64,000 nucleotides of DNA from Pratylenchus scribneri. Its lineage: Eukaryota > Nematoda > Chromadorea > Rhabditida > Pratylenchidae. Made by a program: the position numbers and the translations under genes. This document shows positions 13,571 through 25,100 of this stretch, one piece after another. The notes below the pieces were generated by a model. It was not told where the DNA came from. It saw only the letters and a list, made by a program, of their open reading frames with translations, and did no database searches. Numbering within the stretch: the stretch's first letter is position 1; every line of letters starts with the position of its first letter. Location of the stretch: positions 496,001-560,000 of the forward strand of contig JAQSEB010000187.1 in NCBI GenBank assembly GCA_030063045.1. Direction: 5' to 3'.

Positions 13571-14009
13571 ATAAAATTAAAGAATCTCGAAATCCTCCTT
13601 TCCTATTTGTATTTTCGACCCCAATCTTCCTAATCCATCCCAAATCAAAAAAACGCGATTTGCCCATCCCAACAAATTGTCAGCTTTCCTAGTCATTTAA
13701 CAAATAAAGTCCAAAACATAATACAAAGATGAAACCCTGCTTTTATACTCATTCGTTAAGAGTTCTCCCCCCAAATGTTTTATCGCAAATCCCTTCTTCC
13801 TGTCTCATCTCTCTCCAATTCTACCCTTGATAATTTTATTCTAATTTTTAAACACAACTTTGATAAAGCTACTTTTTTATTTGGAATTTATCAAAACAAA
13901 TTTAGAATAAAAATACAATTAAATATGGAAAGAAATACGATCAAAAATAGGTTTAAAAATATTGGTTGGGAATTTGGTGTTTTTCTTTCAAATATTCATT
14001 TCGCACAAT

Positions 14010-17000
14010 TCAATAACGTCGCCCGCCGGTTGAGTAGGAATTCCCGGGCTTTCCATATGATTGAAATCTGCCGCCAGATGCCGATTGGCCTTGTTGACTC
14101 GAAGAAGAGGTGCCGGCTCCAAATGCATCCCAACCTTAATTAAATTGTGTTAAATTAGAGATTAAAGTTTTATAATTTTACCTCCCGAATTCCAAACTCC
14201 AGCTGAGCCAGTTGTATTGATATATGGACGAGCATTGCTGCTGGTTGCGGCTGTCTTATTTGGCGAATCCCAATTCGGATTGGGGGTTTGGAAAAATTGA
14301 CTGTTGCTTTGGCTGCTACCACTCACAATTGGTTCACGTCGATATTGTTGCTGCCCTACAGTGTAATGATCATCCGGGCGTTGTTGCAAATTCAGACCAA
14401 ATCCGGCACTCCCAAGCAATTCTTCTGCCGCGCGTGTCGGTTGATGTGTTTGAGTGCCCCCTCCAATTCTGGATGCATATGTCGGATCGGTGCGTGGATT
14501 GAAAATGTCCGTGGCCGCCGAACTGTGCCCAAATCGATCATTGCCGGCGAAGAATTCTCGTGTGCGCACTGAAAAAATTAATAATTATTTTGGTCAAACA
14601 TTAATTTGAATGTTTTGAGGTCTCGGGTTCGAATCCGCTCCGAGTAAGTTATTTTTTTTTTCTGGCATGGTTTTAAATTGTAAGAATTTTTCTACATTTT
14701 TATGTGACTATGAGTCGATTAAAAATAATTAAACCTGGTGATGATCGCCGATCCGAGCGGATTTGTTGTTGTTGATCAACAAAATTTCTTCCGGTCGGGA
14801 TTGCACCAGCTCCATAATAAAATCCGCCTCCACTTTTGCTGTTGTATTGGTCATCATTGCGTTGCGATTGTGGATGTTTTCCGCTGCCAACAACGTCGCC
14901 AATCCCCCGCTTTGCTGGGCTTGTTTCCTCATTCAGCCGATCATATCTTGAGACGGCGCCTCGCTGCTCACGGTGTGAAGTTGATGTGGTTCGATCACTT
15001 TTTCCTCCTCCTCGACCTCGAGAACTTTCTTGTCGGCGATGAGGTGAACGGCTCCTGAAAATTATTATGGATAATTCAAAAGTGTAAATATTATAATGAA
15101 ACCTGCTTCTTTTCGATCTTCCATCAAGTCCTCTTTCACTAACATTCCGGCGATCGCGATCATCCAGAGATGAATCATAATGACGACGACTAAAAATTTA
15201 AATATTTATAAATTCAAAAATAATTCGTTAGACCTCGAAGAAGTTTCATCCTTGCTTGGGCGTCTCTTCTCCCCCTTCCGTTCATCCTTTGCCGGTGCAC
15301 TCTCATTTCGACGCGCTGATGAGGAGCCAGTTTCACCAGTTCGATGATATTGTTGCTGCGGTGGTTGCTGGATGAATGGATTATGGACCACGGCGGATGA
15401 GCCGATCAATGCGGCCGCCGGAGCGGTGAGAGCAGCTGCCGTCGGTAAGCCAGTGATTTGCAAATGTGCGGCCTGCGCCAATTGGGCATGAAGTTTGTAG
15501 GTTTCTTAAGATGACGAGAATTATTTTAATAAAATTTTTGATTTAAAATTTCTCTTTAAAATATTTTCTTTTTCATCCAACATTTTTCAGTCTGTTTTTT
15601 TGTGAGTTTTTTAAATGAAATCAAACCCAATTCAAGCTTTTCCCGTTCCAATTTCTCGCGTTCATATTTCAGCTTTTCTCGTTCCCTTTCCAGTCGTAAT
15701 TCCTCTTCCTTCTTCCGGTGCTCTTCCTCTCGTCTTCGCATCAGCCGTAACATCTCTTCTCGGTCTTTGTCCGCATTGGAATTGCTTTCGTGATGATTTG
15801 AACTGCCACCACCATGATGAGAAGATGAGGAACGAAAGCCGCCGCCAGTGTCCACTTCCGGCATTCGGCTCGATCGGGAAGAGTATGGATAGGTGGTAAC
15901 ACGGACGCCTTTGCTTGTTTGCAGAATTCGACGATATTGTTGATCTGCTGCCGTTGATGAATGCTCCGCTGGTGCCTTATATCCATGGCCATAGTCGGTG
16001 GTTCGTCCTGCTGCTGGTGGTGGTGGTGGTCGCCGGGAAGATGCATATGTGCGCGACCTTGATTCATTTTCATAACGGCCACCACCCCGACTGCTGTGGT
16101 CTATAATTATTAATTGGTTTTTGGTCAAAATTAAATTATTATAAATGGTGGTGTTAATATGAAATCATTAAGAAATTACAGGATGGTGCCTTCCAGTTTG
16201 AGGATGAGCCCGATTCTCTATCCTTCTTCGTTGTTTCGGCTGCAGTAATTCTCGGTCGCTTTTGAGCCCCTGATGAGGTTGTTGATGATCGTTTCGGGTC
16301 GACTGCTTTTGTTTTTGACTTTTGCTCCGCATTTTCAGGTGATTTTCGCTGGTTTTTGTCGGTCTTGTTTGTGTTTATTTTCGGTGGTTGTTGTGATTGG
16401 CCACTGGAATTGTTGTTATTCTTGTTGATTTGGGACAAGTTTGAACGATCAGCCTGAATTGCAGGAGGCAATTAAAACATCGCTTCGATTAGTTAAATGG
16501 TTGGATTTGGATATATTTTAGTAATTCATAAAAGAAAAAGAATTATTGCTAAGATGATTGATATAAAATCCAATTTTTTTTATTCCAGTAGGGCAGAATT
16601 TTTTGATGATATTTGAAGTTGTGAAGATTTACCTTTTCCACATGAATAACTCGGCCCTTGAAATTCAGACGATTCGCATTTTCGATGCAAAGATCGGCCG
16701 TTTCCGGATCAGTGAGAGTCACATAGCCAAAGCATGTCGGATTTTGTTTATTTTTTGTTGTGAAGATTTTTGCTTTCAGCACCCTTCCATGCTTCGAGAA
16801 CAGCGCCTTAAAGAAATGAATGGATGCATATTTTTGAGAAATTGGTCGATTGTTGAATATACTTTCAGGTCCGTGGCCTTTGTAGAGCTGGTGATATTGC
16901 GAATCCAAATGCTGGAGGCCAGATCCGATTGTTCCTCTGACTGTGAAGCTGGTTTTGTTGGTTGTGGCTTTTCAGCCACTTTTGATGAGCTCGATTGGTG

Positions 17001-17752
17001 TTTTTCCGCCACCTTCGATGGGCTTGATTGATGTTTTTCTGCCGCCTTTGATGGGCTCGATTGGTGCTTTTCCGACACTTTTGATGGGCTTGGCTGATGC
17101 TTTGTTGGCACTTCTACTTCTATTTTGGGTGCAAGATTGCAAGCGGATTGACGTTCAATCAGCTCAATTTCCTCTGAGGTGTGCTCCTCATCCTTTGTTG
17201 GTGAAATATTTGATGAAATTTCAATGTAATCATTCACTTCATTCTCGGGCTTTACTTCTGCTGATGGGTCCTTCACTTCAATAAAATCATTTTCAACATC
17301 TTTATTGAACATCTTTTCCAGTGCCATCTCTTCTACTTGTGAATCATCTTTGACAATAATCAGCGCCTCTTCTTCTTCTTCAATCTCTTCTAGAGATTCT
17401 TTCTCGTCTTCATTTACTTGTAATTTTCCCTGGAAATGTTTTTTGTACATGTCGACTAATAAATTCCTATCCAAACTTTATTTTTACGAACTCTTTATCA
17501 TTTATCAATAGCTTATTGTTCTGTAATTTTAACCTGTTCATCAATCGCAACATTCCCGGTAACATCAGCAATTTCTGCGTCATTCCCCAACTGCTTATTC
17601 TCTGTAAATTTTATAATGCATTTTACTCATTAGTGTATCTTAATTATACCTTCGTTGCCGGCACTTTCTTCCACCATCATAATTGAATTATTTTCATTTA
17701 GATTGGAATCATTTTGTTGTATAGCGCCTAGAGATTTATGATCATTCATCAT
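14010..17752 (-). CDS. SAFB/SLTM-like RRM protein
   Basis: This minus-strand multi-exon gene encodes a nuclear RNA-binding protein of the scaffold attachment factor B family. One RRM is split by a short intron near 16808-16868: SSIWIRNITSSTKATDLK joins ALFSKHGRVLKAKIF. The IRNITSSTKATDLK and GFVT-like GYVTLTD signatures are the SAFB type rather than a generic RRM. Upstream are acidic tracts and five near-identical (E)KHQSSPSKVA repeats. Downstream are Ser/Lys-rich, charged E/R/K-rich coiled (REREKLKYEREKLEREK) and Arg/Ser/Gly-rich segments. The end, GGRRY-stop, resembles the RRY end of vertebrate SAFB. The chosen start at 17752 (MMNDHKSLGA) is the first in-frame ATG of the 5'-most exon I can connect. 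No SAP DNA-binding domain, normally at the N-terminus, is visible. A tRNA-like fragment lies in an intron near 14614-14650. Confidence 0.82.
14612..14650 (+). repeat. tRNA-derived 3' fragment
   Basis: GGGTTCGAATCCGCTCC is a perfect RNA polymerase III B-box/T-loop followed by a tRNA-like 3' end. There is no A-box, D-arm or anticodon stem upstream. It lies in an intron of the SAFB-like gene on the opposite strand. Confidence 0.5.
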
Positions 17753-18474
17753 AAACAAATGGCTTTTAGATTTTTAATCTATTGAAATTGTAAGGAATAT
17801 TATGAATTATTAGAGATGCTATAAAAAGAGTAAAATTTAAGTGAATTATCATTATCAATACCGATTAAGCGATTAGCTTAGCTTAGCTTGCTAAAGAGCT
17901 AAAGGCTAGGCTAAACTATAAGCTAAGTTGCGATTGCGTTGCTTAAGTTTGCCTCATCAAAAAATTTAAAACATTATGCCAAGAATTTAAATCAGTTTCT
18001 ACTGTTACCGTATTGGCTTCATTTTTGTCTATGTCTCTGCCTCGCCTCTTGATTTATCGTTATCACTAATCATTATCGATCGATCATATCGATTATCAGC
18101 TTCGGCGGCAGAGAATAGCTTTTAGCAAGCAATATAAAATAAAACAACACAAACCGAAACCATTCGTTTTTCTGCTGAATGCGTTTTTAATTACAAAAAA
18201 AAATATCATTTTGTATTTTTATGTTTCGCTCTTGAATACCTCTAAGCTCTAATAACAAACAGGCCAAATCTATATCCAAATAGCTAATCTACCTTAATTT
18301 TTGTTAAGAATTAGGCTCAACATAAACCTCAATAAGTTAATTTCATAAGAATTTCCTTTCTCATAGAATAATCAAAGCCGTTATTAATATTTTTAGAGAA
18401 AAATAGCCCAATTTCAAGCTAATTTCCAGCCTCGTTTCAACACTTAAAATCAACACATTTGGAACCAATTAGAA
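17753..18474. promoter_or_regulatory. Divergent promoter region
   Basis: The SAFB-like gene reads left and the next gene reads right, so this 720-bp gap probably holds both promoters. Around 17870-17940 are clustered copies of TTAGCTTAGC/GCTAAG in both orientations. Around 18060-18105 is a run of overlapping ATCGAT/TATCGA words. Function unknown. A TTTCCAG acceptor ends at 18429, 46 bases before the ATG at 18475. Confidence 0.4.
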
Positions 18475-19984
18475 ATGTCTGATGATGAAATTTTGGAACC
18501 GCGAATGAAAGCGAAAGAAGATGAATTCAAAGAAGAAACATTGAAGGTGGACAAATCTCAAGTAAGTTTATTTATTGTTATGTGTGTAAAAAGTTTAATT
18601 TAATCAGGAAAACCAGCAACAGCAAGCAGAATCAAACATTGACATTCCGACTTTGCAGTCAAGGAAAAGATCTCCTGAAGAAGAAGGATCCAGCAATATT
18701 ACTCCGCAAATGAACACCGCTATTAAAAGAATAAAATTGACAGCAGAAAGGTAAAACCCAAAATATCATTTCGCCTCATAATTTCCCCCAAAACTTCCAG
18801 CATTCCAAATTGGCTGATCGAAGTTTTGGCATGGATCAAACGAACTGAAATGGCCGATTCTTCACTAAGCACCTCCCATTGGATATTCAAGCGACTTTGC
18901 TGGCCAAAATTACATGGATGGAAAGTGAAAGCACATCGTGTCAATCGCCTTATGTCATTACGAGACAGTGAATCGCCCAATCCTCGGTCCAAATTGATGT
19001 TATGCGTTTCCAGTGATAACGTTGAGCCGCAGAATTACACTACCATCCCAATTGCCACCATTAAACCACCGGAATACATTACTGGCTTCAATCTAATCGA
19101 TTTGCGGTAAATAAATGTAAATAATTTAAATAGTAATATTAATTTTTTAGCTTTTTGGATGGCCCAATTCTTGAATTTATGGAAAATATGCTTCCTTACT
19201 TCGATCCTATTCAAATGATTTTTTTATGTGCAAAAATCCATCAATGGAATGCGAACGACATTCGAATTGGCCCAATTCGCCGTTTGCTCTCAATATTGGC
19301 TCCAAAAATTCATGAATTGCGTCTTATTACCATTTTGGCCAGTTTGTGCGATTTCAACCGTCTATTTCCTGGCATTATTGAAGAAATTCAATTGATCACA
19401 CTTATTTCTCCAAAAATATCGGATTGTGATTTGCTTCTACAATGGCTGAATACTGAAAGGGCAGACGGGAAACCCAAAGCACTTGCCATGGTTTATCGCT
19501 TCACGATAAATACAATGGAGGAGAGGGACAATTTCGTTGAGCGAGTCAAACAGGTTGGTACAGGTGGAAGACTAAATGTTTAGGAAAATAAAATGATAAT
19601 TTTTTGTGTTTTTAATTTCTCAATAAATTTAGGAATTTTTGCATTCAAAACAAAAGGCCGCCTTCATCATCAATCTGGGTTTGGCTTATTTGCCCGAAGA
19701 GACTCTGGAAAATGAAGCAACTGGCGAAGTATTGTCCATTTGTCAAGGTGAATATGAGCGTCACAATGGTGAGATTGATATGCATCAATATCTTGTTCGT
19801 CATCCAAAAGGAATGGAATGGACAAATTTCGTGAAGGAATGGTTTTGGTATAAAGAAGGATGGACCAGTGTTCTTGTCGAGATTGAGGTCAGTCTCAAAT
19901 TATTCTTATTTGTTGAATAAAATTTTTCAAAAATTCTAGTATCCACCACAACGCAAATGGAAGTGCCCTTGCTCCATTCTCTGA
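18475..19984 (+). CDS. Uncharacterised 412-aa protein
   Basis: Six exons (18475-18561, 18608-18750, 18801-19106, 19151-19553, 19633-19887, 19940-19984) join in frame to 412 residues. I do not recognise the family. The first 75 residues are charged and Gln-rich with basic KR patches (RKRSPEEEG, IKRIKL), possibly nuclear. From NWLIEVLAWIKR on, the protein looks folded, with alternating hydrophobic helices (LEFMENMLPYFDPIQMIFL, LRLITILASLCDFNRLF) and a C-terminal Trp-rich segment (MEWTNFVKEWFWYKEGW). There is no signal peptide or membrane segment. It is first of four close plus-strand genes, 380 bp before LST8. It could belong to one of the large expanded families of plant-parasitic nematodes, but I cannot show that. 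Confidence 0.75.
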
Positions 19985-20342
19985 CCTATATTATGGATAT
20001 TGAAGAAGAAAATGAAGAATATGTGTCGTCATTTCCAAACATATGAAAATTATATTAAAGTGTTCCAAATCGATGATTAATCAATATAAAATTATTTATT
20101 CTTATTTGTAAAAATATCGAAATCTTCCGTTCTTCCAAACCAATCCATCCATTTTTTGTTGTGATGAAACCCTAATTTGTTGACCTCATTTGGAATCCAT
20201 TTGACTATAAAAATAAATAATTATTGAATAAACAATAAATCATCAATATCAATTTTCGACCTTTTGATTAAATTTTGATTATTAATAATTATTACCTATA
20301 TTAAAACCGTTTTTTGTACATAAAGTTTTTATCAAATTAATT

Positions 20343-20353
20343 TTTGCTATTAG
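20343..20353 (+). promoter_or_regulatory. Candidate trans-splice acceptor for LST8
   Basis: TTTTGCTATTAG ends ten bases before the ATG at 20364. The upstream gene ends 380 bp earlier. A short leader to the ATG and a same-strand upstream gene fit operon processing; spliced-leader use is inferred. Confidence 0.45.
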
Positions 20354-20363
20354 AAGACCAAAA

Positions 20364-22007
20364 ATGGGATGCAATTTGCGGCCATTACTGATTTCAGCGT
20401 CAATGGACACTACAATTAGGCTTTGGGATGTCGCAACGCAGAAACAAATTGAAGCATTGCAATACAAAGTAAGCAAAGCATAAATGAAAAGAAAAATACC
20501 ATAAAATTATATTTAAGGAATCACAAATAAATTGTATGTGCATTACGCCCGATGGGGCTCAATTCCTTATTGGGGCATGGCAAAATATGAGAATTTATGA
20601 TCTAAATTGTCTTACGGCTACTGGACTGCATAATTCAACGTAAATTTATTAAAATTGACTCAATTCTAAACTATGAATTTTAGGGTTCATGAAAAAAATG
20701 TGACCGCAGTTGGATTTCAATCTGAGGGCGCATGGATGTACACGGGCGGAGAAGATTGTATGGCAAAGGTATTAGTATTAAATCAAAATGGAGCTTTATT
20801 AAATTTAAGGTATGGGATTTGCGAATAAACCAATTGAATTGTCAACGAATTTTTCAAGTAATTTCAATGCTTTATAAGAATACGAATTTATTTTTAAGGT
20901 AAATACTCACATTTATGCGGTGGCACTGCATCCAAATCAAGTTGAATTATTTATTGCCGACTCAACCGGTGCTATCTACCTTTGGGATTTGCGATCGGAT
21001 CGGGATGATTCTTTGATAACCGAAGTGGACATTTCTGAATTTGTTTGTGATTTAGCTAAATATTTCTGAATAATATTTCTAATTTAGGTTTGCCATATTG
21101 ACATTGACGGGCTGGGACATCAATGCGCGGCCGTAACAAACCGAGGGCATTTATTTTTTTGGGATCTCAATCAGAAGGAAATAATTGTATTTAAATTGGA
21201 ATAAATAATTTTAATTTTAAATATTTTTTAGAGCTCTCAATCACAGCTAACAAATGCCACCCAGCCAAGTGGAAGTGAATATTACGCATCAACACCAGTA
21301 GAAGGGCTTCCACCAATTGCACCTCCTCCTCTGCCTTCTGCTGACGTTCCAATTCATCCGATGCCAATTGATCAGAATTTGGAACCAAATGTTTTGCCGG
21401 ATATTGAATCGGAATTGAATGATGTTGGTGGGGAAGCAAAAGAAAAAGGACCAGAAGAAATAGGTTTATATTTCAGTGAAAATAAATTTTAAATTTGTTT
21501 TTTAGTCGGTCAACAATCACTTTTGACACCATCAAAACCGGCCATGCCACCGCAGCAACAACAATCGCCATCATCAAATGCGACCATCGTGAACAATGCA
21601 AAATATTCAACAAAATTTCGCGCCCACAACACATTTGCCCTAAAATGCCATTATCGCCCGGATGGATTGGCAATTGCAACAACTTCCGTGGATCAAACCA
21701 CAAAATTGTGGAGTGTTACGGATCATAATTTGGTTGGTTATTACAAAATTATATAATTTGTACAAAATTCAGTTGGATACTTACACGGTCCCTGGGAATA
21801 AATGGGTTTGGGATTGCGCATTCACGAATGATTCAACGGTAAAAATAGTAAATTTTATTTAATACAAAAATATATTTAAAGCACATGATCACTGGAACCT
21901 CCGATGGAATCCTTCGAATGTGGAATTTGGATTTAAAACAAATTGTTCGAATATATCAGGGACATTCCATGGGCATAACGGCTTTTGCTTTTAAAGATTT
22001 TTCTTGA
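20364..22007 (+). CDS. lst-8: Target of rapamycin complex subunit LST8
   Basis: This WD40 propeller is the constitutive subunit that binds the TOR kinase domain in TORC1 and TORC2. Blade signatures run in family order: [72 protein letters not shown]; then [12 protein letters not shown] and [19 protein letters not shown]. The QRIFQV and TGGEDC strings are diagnostic of LST8. The start ATG at 20364 gives a protein beginning at the first blade, a few residues shorter than usual. An acidic, Pro/Gln-rich insertion of roughly 90 residues, from about 21230 to 21600, separates the fifth and sixth blades, where the human protein has a linker of about 20. At least seven short introns. The next gene starts 170 bp after the stop. 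Confidence 0.93.
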
Positions 22008-22177
22008 TTTTTTTAAATATTGAATAAATTTTATTATTCTATTTATGTTTCTTTATTTTGTAATTTATTTCATCAATATTTTACCTCTTATTTTTTATAC
22101 ATACCGAAACTGAAACGCTTTATTCAATTTAAAAAGAAATGTTTAATATAAAATAGTCACGGAGGATTTTGTTAATA

Positions 22178-25100
22178 ATGTTTGCGAGGAAAAAGCCGCA
22201 GGATTTTCAATCCTCATTGCAACGGTTCACTGCTATGTGTAGAGATCCAATGTCAAGGGCTAAACACCTAAAAATCATTTTTGACAATCTCAATTCACAG
22301 GTTTAATATTTCAATTTTTTACATTTAATGTGCTCAAAATTTAAAGGAAAAGCGCCAAGTGATTGAAGGATTCAGTTTCGAAATCTATCATCTGTTGAAT
22401 GGCCTAATCTTTACGCATTATGATTTGCCAGCTGATCCACAAACACCAATCGATTTGGAATCAGCATTGGCCATTTTGGAACAAGTTCTTCTCTTTGCGC
22501 CTGAATTTATTGGGAAAGGTTAAATTGCATAGTTTTAGAATAGATAGAAATTACCTTTATTTTTATAGGATGGCAAAGGAACGGGATGGAATTTATTTTC
22601 AAAATGATTTTACATCCAAAAAATGCAATTGCTGTGAGGAAATTGGCAATTCGCCTATTCATTATTTGGTATCAAATTCTGTCCGTTTCTGGCCATTCAT
22701 GTCGCCAACTTGATTTGGTTTTTCAATGCTGTCTTCCGGATTTTCCACTCCGCAACGGACAATCGGCGGAGCAAATTATGACCGTAAAGAAATTTTAATG
22801 ATTAAATATAATTCATTGAAGAAATTTTAGATTTATTGTGAAGGCTGCGAGCCGACGACGAATAATTCAATTATAAATAATCATTTTGGGATTGAGCCAT
22901 GCTCGGCAAAATGCATTCTACCGGAACAGCCAACCAGTCCACAAGGAATTCCAACGGGGAAAGTCAGTGCTCGTGAACGGGCTGATAATTTACAGGTTAA
23001 TAATTTTATATTTAATTTACTTAAAACTAAACAAATTTAGAAATACATTGACAAATTTTTGGAATATAATATTCGCGAGACTGTTAAAATCAATTGGCAA
23101 GACCCAAATCAAAGACTGGACTGTGCAAAATTCCTAATTGATCGAATTATTGTGCTTTATATTTACGAACAATTTCCGGAGGCGGAGGCCAATGGCATTG
23201 ATGTTTACGATGGTTGGGAGGGCACATTCGAGGATGACGAAAATGCACGTCTTCAGGACACGGCCGATCCAATTATCATTGCAAAGTTTGCCAATCAAAA
23301 TTTATTATTTTTAGTTTAATTTTTAAAGATATTGGCTAATCCGATGGATGGTAAATATTGCATTCGGACCGCCTCAACCGATGATTAATGGTGGTCATCA
23401 GCAGGAAATGAAAAATAGCAGCAACACATCAATCACTGGCATTCAACTTTTCAAACAGGTTTGTCACTAATTTTTAAATGGGAAATATTTAAAAAGACGA
23501 AAAAATATTGAAAATGGCGGAAATGATTATGACGGGTTTAATGGTTTGTCCTAATCGTCATTTGATAGTGATTTGGATTAGGTTTAACCAATTTTGAATT
23601 GGTTTTGTTCCAAAAACCATAAATGGTTTAAACGGTTTAATACCTCTTGCCCAAACTATGACAAATTATATATCAAACGACGCGTATTGACGAGATTTAT
23701 GACTGGGTATAAAGTTTAGAGCTTAAGGACAAACCCTTGAACCACTCAAATTTTATCACACCAAATTAAATTACTACCCATTTTTAAATTTTTTATAATT
23801 TTATTTTCTTTAGGCTCTGTTCTCTTCTCGACGTGCAACCAACATTCTTTTGACATTGATCAGAGAAGCCTTCAGGTAATTTTTTTGTTCATTTAGCATT
23901 GATTTAATTCATTTATAGACTTCCACTTGCCTGCATCAATGTCATCCAAAAATCGATTGAACTGCTTCGATATTGGCTATTTCAAGAGGAATTACTCAAC
24001 TTTATTGACACTCAACTGGTCTCTGTTGAGGATTGGAGTTTATTGCTGATTCGAATGCTCTTCTCCTTCTTCCGGTCGCCTTATTTGAATTCACCGGGCG
24101 AAAAACTTCCTTCTGCCATTTCTTTGACTCATTCAATTCTGCAAATTGTCCGTGATTTGGCCAATCCATCAACAATTTTGCCACGTCCATTGTCCAAAAG
24201 AGTTTGGCAGGTTTGGAGGATTTTATTCTATTTTTTCACATATTTTCCATTTTAGGAATTACTCAATGAATTGATTTATGCATTGGAATTTGTGACCGCA
24301 AAACCGGATCCATATGGCAAAGCAACAGCCGGCGGATTTGCCCGCAATTTTGTCAGCATTTTAATCTTCATCCGAACAATCCGGGACATTGAAATTGACG
24401 ACAATGCAATGTGGGACGATTTGGTGATTATTCTACAAAATTGCATTTGGCCTGAACAAGTGATGGAACAATGGTCACGGATTGTGCCTAATTTGACGCG
24501 GGCATTGATTTTGAATATGTAAATTCTACTTTTAAAATGAGAAATAATTCATTTTGTGATCTATTTTCAGATTCAAAATGGAAATTGGATCGGAGAAGGG
24601 AAGCGTTGTTTCTGCCGCTGATGAATTGTCTTCCTCTTCACAACAACAACATTCTGGGAATATGGTTGGTATTTAATCAAAAAAAAATTATTTTTGAGAC
24701 ATATTCATAATGAAATTATGCTTTTGGGTTGAATATAGATTAGATCAGATTTAATTAATCTAATTAGAATATTTCCGGAAGATTTTTTTCGGGAACTTTT
24801 TACTTTTACCGGAAGATTTAGATTCTTTTCCCAAAATTTTAATTAAATCTTCCCGAAAATTATTTTAAATTTAAATAATATTTATATTTATACAGATACC
24901 ATCATCTCGAGCCGATCGAAATTCCAATGGGAGTGGTAGTACGAGTGGAGGAAGTAGCATTGCATTCAATGCGGCAATTTCCTCACTTTGTGATGGAATG
25001 GATGAGGAAGAACGGCAATTTGGCATTGTTGGGAACAATGTCAATGGCACTGAACAACAAGTAAATATTTACTCTAAAAAGGATTAGTGAAAAATTGAAA

